Shown: positions 1 through 8,438 of the stretch, one piece after another
How the letters are laid out: each line of letters starts with the position of its first letter
Numbering within the stretch: position 1 is the first letter of the stretch
NCBI GenBank assembly: GCA_019635285.1
Contig: JAHBZS010000016.1
Span: 30,265 to 94,264, forward strand
Reading direction: 5' to 3'
Length of the DNA stretch: 64,000 bases
Source: Rubrivivax sp.
GTDB taxonomy: Bacteria > Pseudomonadota > Gammaproteobacteria > Burkholderiales > Burkholderiaceae_C
Program-made: the position numbers and the translations under genes
Notes under the pieces: model-generated
What the model saw: only the letters and a program-made list of their open reading frames with translations
Databases searched by the model: none
What the model was told of the DNA's origin: nothing

Positions 1-689
1 TCGTGCAGCATGGGCTGCTTGGCTTCCAGTTCGGACGCGCCGAAGCGCTCGATCACCTGGCCATGTTCGATGACATAAAAGCGGTCGGCCAGCGGCGCGG
101 CGAAGCGGAAGTTCTGCTCGACCATGACGATGGTCAGCCCCTTCTCGCGCAGCGTGCGGATGGCGCGGCCCAGCGCCTGCACGATCACCGGCGCCAGGCC
201 TTCGGAGATCTCGTCCAGCAGCAGCAGCTTCGCGCCGGTGCGCAGCACGCGCGCCACCGCCAGCATCTGCTGCTCGCCGCCCGACAGCCGGCCGCCGGGG
301 CTGGCGCGGCGCTCCTTCAGGTTCGGGAACATCGCGTAGATCTCTTCGAGGCTCATGCCGCCCGAGGCCACCGGCGGCGGCAGCAGCAGGTTCTCCTCGC
401 AGCTCAGGCTGGTGAAGATGCCGCGTTCCTCGGGGCAGTAGCCGATGCCCAGGTGGGCGATGCGATGCGGCGGCAGCGCCACGGCCTGCGTGCCGTTGAT
501 CATCACCGAGCCGGTGCGCCGGCCCACCAGGCCCATGATGGCCTTCAGCGTGGTGGTGCGACCCGAGCCGTTGCGGCCGAGCAGCGTCACCACCTCGCCC
601 TTGTTCACTTCCAGGTCGATGCCATGCAGGATGTGCGACTCGCCGTACCAGGCGTGCACGTCGTTCAGGCGCAGCAGTTCGGTGCTCAC
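1..689 (-). CDS. livF: Branched-chain amino acid-type ABC transporter ATP-binding protein LivF (partial, C-terminus outside window)
   Basis: This is the second ATPase of a Liv/HAAT-type importer, which couples ATP hydrolysis to uptake of branched-chain amino acids or related carboxylates. The product begins with a GTG at 687-689 and reads VSTELLRLNDVHAWYGESHI, followed by a Walker A-like segment (LLGRNGSGRTTTLK). Here the usual Lys-Ser/Thr context GKTT reads GRTT, which is worth noting. The ABC signature and Walker B lie further toward position 1, and the 3' end is cut by the window edge. It follows livG by 57 bases on the same strand, so the two are probably one operon whose permease and binding-protein genes lie elsewhere. 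The transported substrate cannot be deduced from the ATPase. Confidence 0.85.
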   Translation of the reverse strand, partial: MSTELLRLNDVHAWYGESHILHGIDLEVNKGEVVTLLGRNGSGRTTTLKAIMGLVGRRTGSVMINGTQAVALPPHRIAHLGIGYCPEERGIFTSLSCEENLLLPPPVASGGMSLEEIYAMFPNLKERRASPGGRLSGGEQQMLAVARVLRTGAKLLLLDEISEGLAPVIVQALGRAIRTLREKGLTIVMVEQNFRFAAPLADRFYVIEHGQVIERFGASELEAKQPMLH

Positions 690-746
690 GGTGCGCGGTG
701 CTCCGTTGTCGTCAGGCGGCCGCCGCCGATGCGGGGGACAGGGGGC

Positions 747-1523
747 TCAACCATGGGCGCCCTGCAGTTCGGTCGCTTCGCTGCCCATGTAGGCTTCCAG
801 CACCTGCGGGTGCTTCGACACCTGCTCGTAGGGCCCTTCGGCGATGACGCTGCCGCGTGCCAGCACCGTGATGGTGTCGGCGATGCTGGCAATCACGTTC
901 ATGTTGTGCTCGACCATCAGCACCGTGCGGTTGGCCGAGACCTTCTTGATGAGCTGCGTCACCAGCTCCACGTCCTCGTGGCCCATGCCCTGCGTCGGCT
1001 CGTCCAGCAGCATCATCTTCGGCTCCATGGCCAAGGTGGTGGCGATCTCGAGCGCGCGCTTGCGGCCGTAGGGCAGCTCCACCGTCACCGTGTCCGCCAG
1101 GTCGCGCAGGCCGACGGTCTCCAGCAGCTCCAGCGCGCGCCCGTTCAGGGCATCGAGCACCTTTTCGGAGCGCCAGAAGTGGAAGGACACGCCCAGCTTG
1201 TGCTGCAGCGCCACGCGCACGTTTTCCATCACCGTCAGGTGCGGGAAGGTGGCCGAGATCTGGAACGAGCGGATGACGCCGCGGCGCGCGATCTGCGCCG
1301 GCTTTTCCTTGGTGATGTCATGGCCTTCGAACAGGATCTGGCCGCGCGTGGGCACCAGGAACTTGGTCAACAGGTTGAAGCAGGTGGTCTTGCCCGCGCC
1401 GTTGGGGCCGATCAGCGCATGGATGTCGCCGCGCCGCACGCGCAGGTTCACGTCGTCGACGGCCACGAAGCCCTTGAACTCCTTGACGAGGCCACGCGTT
1501 TCCAGAATGACGTCGGCGGACAT
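747..1523 (-). CDS. livG: Branched-chain amino acid-type ABC transporter ATP-binding protein LivG
   Basis: The product is a 258-residue ABC ATPase of the LivG family, the cytoplasmic motor of a branched-chain-amino-acid-like importer. Visible motifs are Walker A GPNGAGKTT near residue 40, the LivG-type Q-loop region RSFQISATFPHLTV, a modified signature region LPYGRKRALEIA, Walker B MMLLDEPTQGMG and the switch His in VEHNM. The signature reads YGRKR where most Liv ATPases have a GxQRR or GERR form. It precedes livF with a short spacer. No permease gene is adjacent in the window; upstream is an unrelated metallo-hydrolase. A longer upstream reading frame in the same phase exists but overlaps the next gene and is rejected; the ATG at 1521-1523 gives the family's normal length. 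Confidence 0.9.
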   Translation of the reverse strand: MSADVILETRGLVKEFKGFVAVDDVNLRVRRGDIHALIGPNGAGKTTCFNLLTKFLVPTRGQILFEGHDITKEKPAQIARRGVIRSFQISATFPHLTVMENVRVALQHKLGVSFHFWRSEKVLDALNGRALELLETVGLRDLADTVTVELPYGRKRALEIATTLAMEPKMMLLDEPTQGMGHEDVELVTQLIKKVSANRTVLMVEHNMNVIASIADTITVLARGSVIAEGPYEQVSKHPQVLEAYMGSEATELQGAHG

Positions 1524-1645
1524 GGGTGATGGGGCGGGTTCGCGGTGTTCCTGCAAAGGCGCGATTATTCGTGCAAGGCCGGGCCGCGCACGGCCGGGTT
1601 TGTGCTTACGCAGCAACGCGCACTTTATCGCGCCCGCCGGCGGCT

Positions 1646-3118
1646 TCAGCCCGCCTCCACGCCGGCCTGGAAGACCTGCAGGTCGAAGTCGGACGAGCCT
1701 TCCTTCATCGTCGCGCACAGGATGCGCCGGCCGTCGCTGCGCACGTTGACCAGGCCGTACACCAGGTCGGTGGCCATCGGCATGCGCGACAGCCGGCGGT
1801 AGTAGCCGGTGGGCGAGGCGTCGAAGTCGACCTCCAGCTGCGCCGGCTCGAAGGGCTGCTTCGGTTCGGCGACGCTGCGGGCGTGCGTGGCGAAATCCAG
1901 CGCGACCGAACGCGCCAGTTCGGTCGAGTACAGCAGCGGTGGCATGGTGGCGCCGCCCGTGTCGCGCGCTTCGCGGCCGTAGCGCGCGCTGGCGCCCAGG
2001 ATGCGCGGGCGCGGGTGGGCATAGTCCTCGTTGTCGCCGGAAGAGACCACCGTGGCGCGCGCGGCCATCGCGCGCACGAAGCGCAGGTCGACGTCGTCGC
2101 TGCCGTGGTGGCAGCCCTTGGACACGTCCACCGCGAACTCCTCGCCGGCCTGGCAGCTGAGCAGCAGGCGCTGCGAGTCGGTGTTCAGGTCGCCGGTGAG
2201 CAGCACGCGCGCCTGGCCGTAGTCCACGCGCAGCACCACCGAATGGCCGTTGCGCGTGACGCTCTCGCTGCCCAGCCAGCGCAGGCCGTCGCCGCCGCCG
2301 GCGAGCCTTTCGCGCACCGGCCCGAGCACGCGGATCGCGGCCGCGCCGGGCGCCGGCGCATAACCCGGCAGCCAGCCGTCGGCCTGCGACAGGCTGCTGA
2401 CCTTCTTCGGCAGCTTGCCGACCAGCTTGGCCAGCGCCGCGAAGTCGCTGGCGAAGGGGCGCTTCGGCCGGCCGAAGTGGGTCTTGCCGTCCAGCAGCTC
2501 GACGATGAAGCGGCCTTCGGGCTTGAGCTCGAAGCCGGCGACGGGCCACGGCGCGTCGCGGCGGTCGGCGCGCAGCGCGCCCAGCTTGGCGGCGTCCTTG
2601 AAGCGGCCGATGCCGTTGTGCCAGAAACGCTCCACCTCGATGCCGAACGTGCGGCCGTCGGGCAGCGCGCCGGACAGCAGGTCGATCATGCCGCCGAAGT
2701 GGTCGGCGTCGGGATGCGTCACGACCATGTTCTTCAGCGTCACCCGGTCGCGCCGCAGGTCGTCGATGAACTTCCAGCGCACGAAGTTGGCGGCGCCCTT
2801 GCGCGTCATCTGCTCGGCCGCGCGGATGCCGGCGTCGACCATGTGCCAGGCGTCGTCGTGCGGCGTGCGCATCAGCACGCCGTCGCCCTGGCCGACGTCG
2901 ATGACGTAGATCTCCAGCAGCCCCGTGTCGCCCACCGCGCTGGCCGGCAGCCAGCCGGTGCGCTTGCGCGCGCGCACCTTCACGCGCTCGGCCGCGCCGC
3001 TGCCCTCGCGGGCCAGTTCCTGCAGCGGGTCGCCCCACAGCAGCGTCGCCAGCGTCTTGCCGTCGTCCCCCTTCAGCGGCAGCTTGAAGCGGCCGCCGGC
3101 GTCGTTCAGGTACTTCAT
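1646..3118 (-). CDS. ComEC/Rec2-like metallo-beta-lactamase-fold hydrolase with N-terminal SH3-like segment
   Basis: This 490-residue protein carries a metallo-beta-lactamase fold of the ComEC C-terminal type. Visible elements are the opening strand IYVIDVGQGDGVLMRTP near residue 70, the metal-binding THPDADHFGG, the later LLTGDLNTDSQ and the HHGSDDVD loop. Unlike ComEC it has no membrane segments. The first 65 residues include VKVRARKRTGWLPASAV, which resembles a bacterial SH3 strand pattern (inference). Known relatives are phosphodiesterase/nuclease-like hydrolases; the substrate here is unknown. It has a good ribosome site (GAGGGCCGGC) before its ATG and stands alone between a Liv operon end and an oppositely oriented methyltransferase gene. 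Confidence 0.75.
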   Translation of the reverse strand: MKYLNDAGGRFKLPLKGDDGKTLATLLWGDPLQELAREGSGAAERVKVRARKRTGWLPASAVGDTGLLEIYVIDVGQGDGVLMRTPHDDAWHMVDAGIRAAEQMTRKGAANFVRWKFIDDLRRDRVTLKNMVVTHPDADHFGGMIDLLSGALPDGRTFGIEVERFWHNGIGRFKDAAKLGALRADRRDAPWPVAGFELKPEGRFIVELLDGKTHFGRPKRPFASDFAALAKLVGKLPKKVSSLSQADGWLPGYAPAPGAAAIRVLGPVRERLAGGGDGLRWLGSESVTRNGHSVVLRVDYGQARVLLTGDLNTDSQRLLLSCQAGEEFAVDVSKGCHHGSDDVDLRFVRAMAARATVVSSGDNEDYAHPRPRILGASARYGREARDTGGATMPPLLYSTELARSVALDFATHARSVAEPKQPFEPAQLEVDFDASPTGYYRRLSRMPMATDLVYGLVNVRSDGRRILCATMKEGSSDFDLQVFQAGVEAG

Positions 3119-3253
3119 GCCGGCCCTCGTGCATCGCGGGACGCCATCATGCCGGCGACCAGGCTGTTAAGGTAGACCCTGCTGCGGCGGCCCTGGCGCC
3201 GGCCGCGGCACACCCCGCGGCCGTGCACGGGCCGACTGGCGTGGTTCGTGTGC

Positions 3254-3270
3254 GCGGGCGCTTCGCCCGC
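3254..3270. other. Short perfect hairpin in the gap before the methyltransferase gene
   Basis: GCGGGCG and CGCCCGC form a 7-bp stem with a CTT loop. No T-run follows. It lies in the 220-base gap 3119-3338 between two divergently oriented genes, where I see no other clear feature. Confidence 0.4.
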
Positions 3271-3338
3271 CGTTTGGGCTTCGTGAGTGGTTCGTCCGGC
3301 CGTCCCTAGAGACTGCGACGACGGAGCGACCCCGCACG

Positions 3339-4103
3339 ATGAGGCAAACCATTCACGACATCAGCTTTCCAGTCACCGAGCCCGGCGCGCTGGACCAGGA
3401 CCAGGCCTACTTCCTGCTGCGCGAGGCCGACGGCACCCAGCGCCTGCGCTTCCACGACTACGGCGAGATCTACCGCCGCCCCGGCCTGTACGAACAGCTC
3501 TTCTACGAGCGCCTGCGCTGCACCTCGCCCACCAAGGCACGCGACGTGCTGCTCAAGGTGCTGGCCGACAGCCAGCAGGACGTGCACGGCCTGCGCGTGC
3601 TCGACCTGGGCGCCGGCAACGGCATGGTCGGCGAGCTGCTGGACGCGGCGCGGGTCATCGGCGTGGACCTGCTGCCCGAGGCGCGTGACGCCTGCGAGCG
3701 CGACCGGCCGCACGCCTACGACGCCTACTACGTGACCGACATGGCGCGGCTGGATGCCGACACGGCGCGGCAGATGCAGCACTGGCAGCTCGACTGCCTG
3801 ACCTGCATCGCGGCGCTGGGCTTCGGCGACATTCCGGTGGCGGCCTTCGCGCAGGCCTTCAACCTGATCGGCGCGGGCGGCTGGATCGTCTTCAACGTCA
3901 AGGAGACCTTCCTGCACGAGGGCGACCAGACCGGCTTCTCGCGGCTGGTCAAGGAGCTGATGTTCAGCCAAGCGCTGGAGGTGCACCACCTGGAGCGCTA
4001 CCTGCACCGCCTGTCCATCGACGGCGCCCCGCTGTTCTACTACCTGATGGCCGGGCGCAAGTGCGCCGACATCGGCGCGCGCTGGCTGGACACCCGCGAC
4101 TGA
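3339..4103 (+). CDS. Class I SAM-dependent methyltransferase
   Basis: The 254-residue product has the Rossmann-fold SAM-binding motif I VLDLGAGNGMVGELL at about residues 87-101, followed by the acidic end of strand 2 (VIGVDLLPEARDA) and a likely motif for strand 4 (LDCLTCIAALGFGDIP). It therefore probably methylates a small molecule or protein, but the substrate is not evident. A GGAG lies about 12 bases before the ATG. It is a single gene: the stop codon runs straight into a strong hairpin, and the downstream AMP nucleosidase gene has its own spacer. Confidence 0.8.
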   Translation: MRQTIHDISFPVTEPGALDQDQAYFLLREADGTQRLRFHDYGEIYRRPGLYEQLFYERLRCTSPTKARDVLLKVLADSQQDVHGLRVLDLGAGNGMVGELLDAARVIGVDLLPEARDACERDRPHAYDAYYVTDMARLDADTARQMQHWQLDCLTCIAALGFGDIPVAAFAQAFNLIGAGGWIVFNVKETFLHEGDQTGFSRLVKELMFSQALEVHHLERYLHRLSIDGAPLFYYLMAGRKCADIGARWLDTRD

Positions 4104-4125
4104 CGCGCCGGCGTCGCCGGCGCGT
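4103..4125 (+). terminator. Hairpin immediately after the methyltransferase stop
   Basis: ACGCGCCGGC (4103-4112) pairs perfectly with GCCGGCGCGT (4116-4125) around a GTC loop, starting in the stop codon. It lacks a T-tract, so it may act as an RNA 3'-end stabiliser or as a Rho-assisted terminator rather than a classic intrinsic one. Confidence 0.5.
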
Positions 4126-4173
4126 CACGGGCCGGGCTCACAATCGCGGCAGCCCAACGCGCCAAAGTCCGCC

Positions 4174-5667
4174 ATGCCTCTAGAGCCGATGTACATCGCC
4201 CCCGCGCGCTTCGACGATCCGGCGCAGGCGCTGGAGCAGGTGCGCGACATCTACCGCCGCAGCGTGCAGCACCTGCGCGACGCGCTGCATGCCTACGTGG
4301 CCGGGGCCGACCCGGCGCAGCGCGTGCGCGCCTGCTACCCCTTCGTGCGCGTGCGCACCGACACGGTGGCGCGCGCCGACTCGCGCCTGAGCTACGGCTT
4401 CGTCTCCGGCCCCGGCGTCTACGAGACCACCTTGACGCGGCCGGAGCTGTTCGGCCGCTACTACCTGGAGCAGTTCACGCTGCTGCTGCGCAACCACGGC
4501 GTGGCGCTGGAGGTGGGCACCAGCGCGCAGCCGATCCCGGCGCATTTCTGCCTGGCCGACGACGACCATGTGGAAGGCACCTTGACGCCCGAGCGCCGGC
4601 TGCGCCTGCGCGACCTGTTCGACCTGCCGGACCTGAGCGTGATGGACGACGGCATCGCCAACGGCACGCACGAGCCGCGCCCCGGCGAGCCGCAGCCGCT
4701 GGCGCTGTTCACCGCGCCGCGCGTGGACTACTCGCTGCAGCGGCTGCGCCACTACACCGGCACCGCGGCCGAGCATTTCCAGAACTTCGTGCTCTTCACC
4801 AACTACCAGTTCTACATCGACGAGTTCATCCAGCTCGGCCGCGAGATGATGGCCGACCCGCGCTGCGACTACGACAGCTTCGTCGAGCCCGGCAACGTGG
4901 TCACGCGCCGCGCCGGCAGCCTGGCGCATGCCGACGACGGCCACGGCAGCGCGCCGCCGCGGCTGCCGCAGATGCCGGCCTACCACCTGCGCCGCGGCGA
5001 CCACAGCGGCATCACCATGGTCAACATCGGCGTTGGCCCGGCCAATGCCAAGACCATCACCGACCACATCGCGGTGCTGCGCCCGCATGCCTGGCTGATG
5101 CTCGGCCACTGCGCCGGGCTGCGCAATGCGCAGCAGCTGGGCGACTACGTGCTGGCCCACGGCTACGTGCGCGAGGACCACGTGCTCGACGAGGAACTGC
5201 CGCTGTGGGTGCCGATCCCCGCGCTGGCCGAGGTGCAGCAGGCGCTGGAGCAGGCGGTGGCCGACGTCACGCAGCTCGAGGGCTACGAGCTGAAGCGCCT
5301 GATGCGCACCGGCACCGTGGCCAGCACCGACAACCGCAACTGGGAGCTGCTGCCCAAGCACAACGTGCCGAGCACGCCGGAGCGCCGTTTCAGCCAGAGC
5401 CGCGCGGTGGCGCTGGACATGGAGAGCGCGACCATCGCCGCCAACGGCTTCCGCTTCCGCGTGCCCTACGGCACCTTGCTGTGCGTCAGCGACAAGCCGC
5501 TGCACGGCGAGATCAAGCTGCCGGGCATGGCCAACACCTTCTACCGCGAGCGTGTCGACCAGCACCTGCGCATCGGCATCCGCGCGGTCGAGCTGCTGCG
5601 CCAGGAGCGCCCCGGGCGGCTGCACAGCCGCAAGCTGCGCAGCTTTGCCGAGGTGGCGTTCCAGTAG
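4174..5667 (+). CDS. amn: AMP nucleosidase
   Basis: AMP nucleosidase hydrolyses AMP to adenine and ribose 5-phosphate and helps set cytoplasmic AMP levels (EC 3.2.2.4). The 497-residue length matches the long bacterial Amn family, which has an N-terminal regulatory domain and a C-terminal nucleoside-phosphorylase-fold domain. The catalytic half shows TMVNIGVGPANAKTITDH, then LMLGHCAGLRNAQQ, and VALDMESATIAANGFRF with the Met-Glu pair typical of the nucleosidase/phosphorylase active site. The start ATG at 4174 gives the full family length. The gene converges on an MFS transporter gene 18 bases away; no operon partner is apparent. Confidence 0.93.
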   Translation: MPLEPMYIAPARFDDPAQALEQVRDIYRRSVQHLRDALHAYVAGADPAQRVRACYPFVRVRTDTVARADSRLSYGFVSGPGVYETTLTRPELFGRYYLEQFTLLLRNHGVALEVGTSAQPIPAHFCLADDDHVEGTLTPERRLRLRDLFDLPDLSVMDDGIANGTHEPRPGEPQPLALFTAPRVDYSLQRLRHYTGTAAEHFQNFVLFTNYQFYIDEFIQLGREMMADPRCDYDSFVEPGNVVTRRAGSLAHADDGHGSAPPRLPQMPAYHLRRGDHSGITMVNIGVGPANAKTITDHIAVLRPHAWLMLGHCAGLRNAQQLGDYVLAHGYVREDHVLDEELPLWVPIPALAEVQQALEQAVADVTQLEGYELKRLMRTGTVASTDNRNWELLPKHNVPSTPERRFSQSRAVALDMESATIAANGFRFRVPYGTLLCVSDKPLHGEIKLPGMANTFYRERVDQHLRIGIRAVELLRQERPGRLHSRKLRSFAEVAFQ

Positions 5668-5681
5668 CCGGCGGCGCCGGC
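5667..5681. terminator. Hairpin between convergent amn and MFS genes
   Basis: GCCGGC-GGC-GCCGGC forms a 6-bp stem overlapping the amn stop codon. Its position between convergent genes suggests a bidirectional stop signal; it is short and has no T-run. Confidence 0.35.
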
Positions 5682-5685
5682 ACGC

Positions 5686-6864
5686 TCAGCCCACGGCGCG
5701 CGGCCGCCACAGCGGCCGCAGCCACCAGACGCCCAGCAGCGGCCCCAGCCCCAGCCAGGGCAGCAGCGCGGCCAGATCGTGGTGCTGCGCCAGGGTGACG
5801 AACAGCTGGATGCTGAGGATGGAGATGCCGAAGCCGATGCTGTTGACCAGCGTGAGCACGCTGCCCACGGCCTGCGGCGGCGCGTTCACCGCGGTCAGCG
5901 CCGAGAACTGCGGTGAATCGCCGGCCACGGTGATGCCCCACAGCAGCAGCCACAGCCCGAACAGCAGGTCGGGCGCCTGCAGCAGCCAAGGCGCCACCGC
6001 GCAGCACAGGCCGCTGCAACCCAGCTGCCAGGCGGCGACGCGCGCGCTGCCGACGCGCCGCGCCCAGGCGCCGCCAGCGATGCAGCCGATGGCGCCGGCG
6101 CCCAGCACGGCGAAGGCCGCCCAGGACAGCGCCGCGCCCTGCAGCCGCGTGGCCAGGATCATCGGCACCAGCACCCACATCGTGTACAGCTCCCACATGT
6201 GGCCGAAGTAGCCGAACACCGACGCACGCACCTTGCGGTCGGTCCAGATGCTGCCCAGCGCGCGCCACTGCAACCCGGCGCCGGCGCCGGCCGCGCGCGG
6301 CCGCTCCGGCAGCGCCGCGTAGAGCAGCAGCCCGCCCAGCGCCGCCGCCGCGCCGACGCTGTAGAAGACCACCGGCCAGGGCAGCGCTGCCCCCAGGCCG
6401 CGCACCGCATGGGCGCTGGCGCTGCCGAGGATCAGCGCGCCGATCAGCCAGCCCAGCGCACTGCCCAGGCCACGCGGGAACCACTGCGACGCGATCTTCA
6501 TGCCCACCGGGTAGATGCCGGCCAGGAAGAAGCCGGTCAAGGTGCGCCACAGCAGCAGCTGCTGGAACGCGCCCGCGCTCCAGGCGCCGGCCAGCGTGCA
6601 GCCGGCGCCGGCCAGCGCGCACAGCAGGAACACACGTCGCGCGCTGAAGCGGTCGGCGACGGCCAGCAGCGCGAACAGCAGCGTGCCGGCGATGAAGCCG
6701 AACTGCACCGCCGAGGTCAAGGTGCCCACGTCGGCGGCGGCCCAGCCGTAGTCGCGCTGCAGCTCGGGCATCACCGCATTCACCGCGAACCACGGCGAGG
6801 TGCCGGCCAGCTGCGCCAGCACGAGCACCGGCAGCACGCGGCGCGGCGCGGGCGCGTCGGTCAC
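5686..6864 (-). CDS. MFS transporter
   Basis: This 392-residue inner-membrane protein has about twelve hydrophobic segments, with the major-facilitator pattern of two six-helix halves. The N-terminal helix carries AQLAGTSPWFAVNAVMPELQ, and the cytoplasmic loop 2-3 region reads ADRFSARRVFLL. The start is a GTG at 6862-6864. It lies ten bases after the amidase stop on the same strand, so the two are likely one transcript: uptake or export of an amide-containing compound coupled to its hydrolysis is a plausible but unproven reading. The substrate cannot be assigned. Confidence 0.85.
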   Translation of the reverse strand: MTDAPAPRRVLPVLVLAQLAGTSPWFAVNAVMPELQRDYGWAAADVGTLTSAVQFGFIAGTLLFALLAVADRFSARRVFLLCALAGAGCTLAGAWSAGAFQQLLLWRTLTGFFLAGIYPVGMKIASQWFPRGLGSALGWLIGALILGSASAHAVRGLGAALPWPVVFYSVGAAAALGGLLLYAALPERPRAAGAGAGLQWRALGSIWTDRKVRASVFGYFGHMWELYTMWVLVPMILATRLQGAALSWAAFAVLGAGAIGCIAGGAWARRVGSARVAAWQLGCSGLCCAVAPWLLQAPDLLFGLWLLLWGITVAGDSPQFSALTAVNAPPQAVGSVLTLVNSIGFGISILSIQLFVTLAQHHDLAALLPWLGLGPLLGVWWLRPLWRPRAVG

Positions 6865-6874
6865 GCCGCGGCCG

Positions 6875-8317
6875 TCACGAAAGGTCGGGCCGGCGCGCCA
6901 GCCAGTCGGCGATGGCTTCTTCGTAGGCGGCGGCCGCGTTCAGCACGGCCAGGTCGCCCAGCGGCGGGCCGATCAGCTGCATGCCCATCGGCAGGCCGTC
7001 GTCGCTGAAGCCCGCCGGCACGCTGATCGCCGGCAGGCCGGCCAGCGTGGCGTAGATGACCACCTCCATCCAGCGGTGGTAGGTGTCCATGCGCTGGCCG
7101 GCGATCTCGCGCGGCCAGGTCCATTCGGCCGGGAAGGGCCAGACCTGCGCGCTGGGCAGCACCAGCAGGTCGTGGCGCTCGAACAGGCCGACCATGTGGC
7201 GGTAGAAGCGCGTGCGGTTGGCGCTGGCCGCATAGACCTGCGGGCCGCTCAGGCCCTGGCCCTGGTCGTATTCCCACTGCGCCTCGGGTTTCAGCTGCGC
7301 ATGCTTCTGCGGATCGGCGCCCAGCGGGCCCAGCGTGCCGGCCACCAGGAAACGGCGCCAGGTGAGCCAGGTCTGCCAGACCTCGTCGCAGGGGTAGCCC
7401 AGCGAGATGGGCTCGACCACCGCGCCCAGCGCCTCGAAGCGCTTCAGCGCCGCTTCGCACAGCGCCAGGATGCCGGGCTCGAAGGGCAGGTGGCTGCCCA
7501 GCGAACCCAGCCAGCCGATGCGCAGGCCGCGCGCGCGCGGCTGCAGCGGCTGGGCGAAGGCGCTGCCGTCCTGCGCGATGGACAGCGGCTGGCGCGCGTC
7601 GTAGCCCGCCTGGACGGCCAGCAGCTGCGCCACGTCGCGCACCGTGCGGCCCATCGGCCCTTCGGTGCCCAAGAGCGCGACGTAGCCGTCGCCGAGGTGC
7701 GGGTTGTAGGGCACGCGGCCCTGGCTGGGGCGCAGGCCGAAGACGTTGTTCCAGGCGGCCGGGTTGCGCAGCGAGCCCATCATGTCGCTGCCGTCGGCCA
7801 CCGGCTGCAGGCGCAGGGTCAGCGACACTGCCGCGCCGCCGCTGGAGCCGCCGGCGCTGCGCGCGGTGTTCCACGGGTTCAGCGTGGTGCCGAAGACGGT
7901 GTTGTAGGTGTGCGAGCCCAGGCCGAACTCGGGCACGTTGCTGCGGCCGATGACGATGCCGCCGGCCGCCTTCATGCGCGCCACCATCAGCGAGTCGTGG
8001 CTCGGGCGCTGCTGGCGCAGCAGAGGCGAGCCCATGGTGGTGAGCACGCCGTCGACGGCGCTCAGGTCCTTGATGGCCATCGGGAAGCCGTGCATCCAGC
8101 CCAGGCTCTGGCCGCGCGCCAGCTGCGCATCGCGCTCGTCGGCTTGGCGCAGCAGCGCGTCCTGGGGCAGCAGGCTGACCAGCGCGTTGACCTTCGGGTT
8201 CAGCGCCTCGATGCGCGCCAGGCTGGCCTGCAGCACCTCGCGCGCCGACACCTCGCGGCGGTGGATGGCCGTGCTCAGGGCGCAGCCATCGAGCTGCGTG
8301 ATGTCGTCGGCGTGCAT
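6875..8317 (-). CDS. Amidase-signature (AS) family amidase
   Basis: The 480-residue enzyme belongs to the amidase signature family, which hydrolyses carboxamides through a Ser-cisSer-Lys triad. The catalytic Lys is in GFPMAIKDLSAVDG, the cis-Ser in the glycine/serine-rich SAGGSSGGAAVSLTL, and the nucleophilic Ser in DMMGSLRNPAAWNNVFGL. The C-terminal PAISVPAGFSDDGLPMGMQL is also typical. It precedes the MFS gene on the same strand with a ten-base gap. GatA is unlikely because no gatB or gatC is adjacent and the signature block differs. The natural amide is unknown. Confidence 0.9.
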   Translation of the reverse strand: MHADDITQLDGCALSTAIHRREVSAREVLQASLARIEALNPKVNALVSLLPQDALLRQADERDAQLARGQSLGWMHGFPMAIKDLSAVDGVLTTMGSPLLRQQRPSHDSLMVARMKAAGGIVIGRSNVPEFGLGSHTYNTVFGTTLNPWNTARSAGGSSGGAAVSLTLRLQPVADGSDMMGSLRNPAAWNNVFGLRPSQGRVPYNPHLGDGYVALLGTEGPMGRTVRDVAQLLAVQAGYDARQPLSIAQDGSAFAQPLQPRARGLRIGWLGSLGSHLPFEPGILALCEAALKRFEALGAVVEPISLGYPCDEVWQTWLTWRRFLVAGTLGPLGADPQKHAQLKPEAQWEYDQGQGLSGPQVYAASANRTRFYRHMVGLFERHDLLVLPSAQVWPFPAEWTWPREIAGQRMDTYHRWMEVVIYATLAGLPAISVPAGFSDDGLPMGMQLIGPPLGDLAVLNAAAAYEEAIADWLARRPDLS

Positions 8318-8438
8318 GGGGTGTCTTGAGCTGCCGCAAAGACAGCCAGCCTAGCAGTTCGCCGCGTTGGCGGCACCGGGCCGCGCCCTAGTACAGTCGG
8401 GCCGACACGGGCGCCATCCAGCGCCGAAGGAGACGCGC

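Noticed and set aside
3-1529. A 508-residue plus-strand open frame over the liv genes
   Set aside because: Low-complexity His/Gln/Ala composition and antisense to two clear ABC ATPases.
747-3134. A long minus-strand open frame apparently joining Arg/Ala-rich sequence to LivG
   Set aside because: The upstream part is the shadow of the metallo-hydrolase gene; GC-rich DNA keeps alternative frames open. LivG starts at 1523 with normal length.
6875-8317. GatA subunit of the glutamyl-tRNA amidotransferase
   Set aside because: No gatB/gatC neighbours, and the sequence around the nucleophile (DMMGSLRNPA) fits general amidases better.
8367-8438. 24-residue N-terminal extension of the EF-G-like protein
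   Set aside because: GAAGGAGA lies just before the ATG at 8439, and the extension overlaps the gap sequence with no family similarity.
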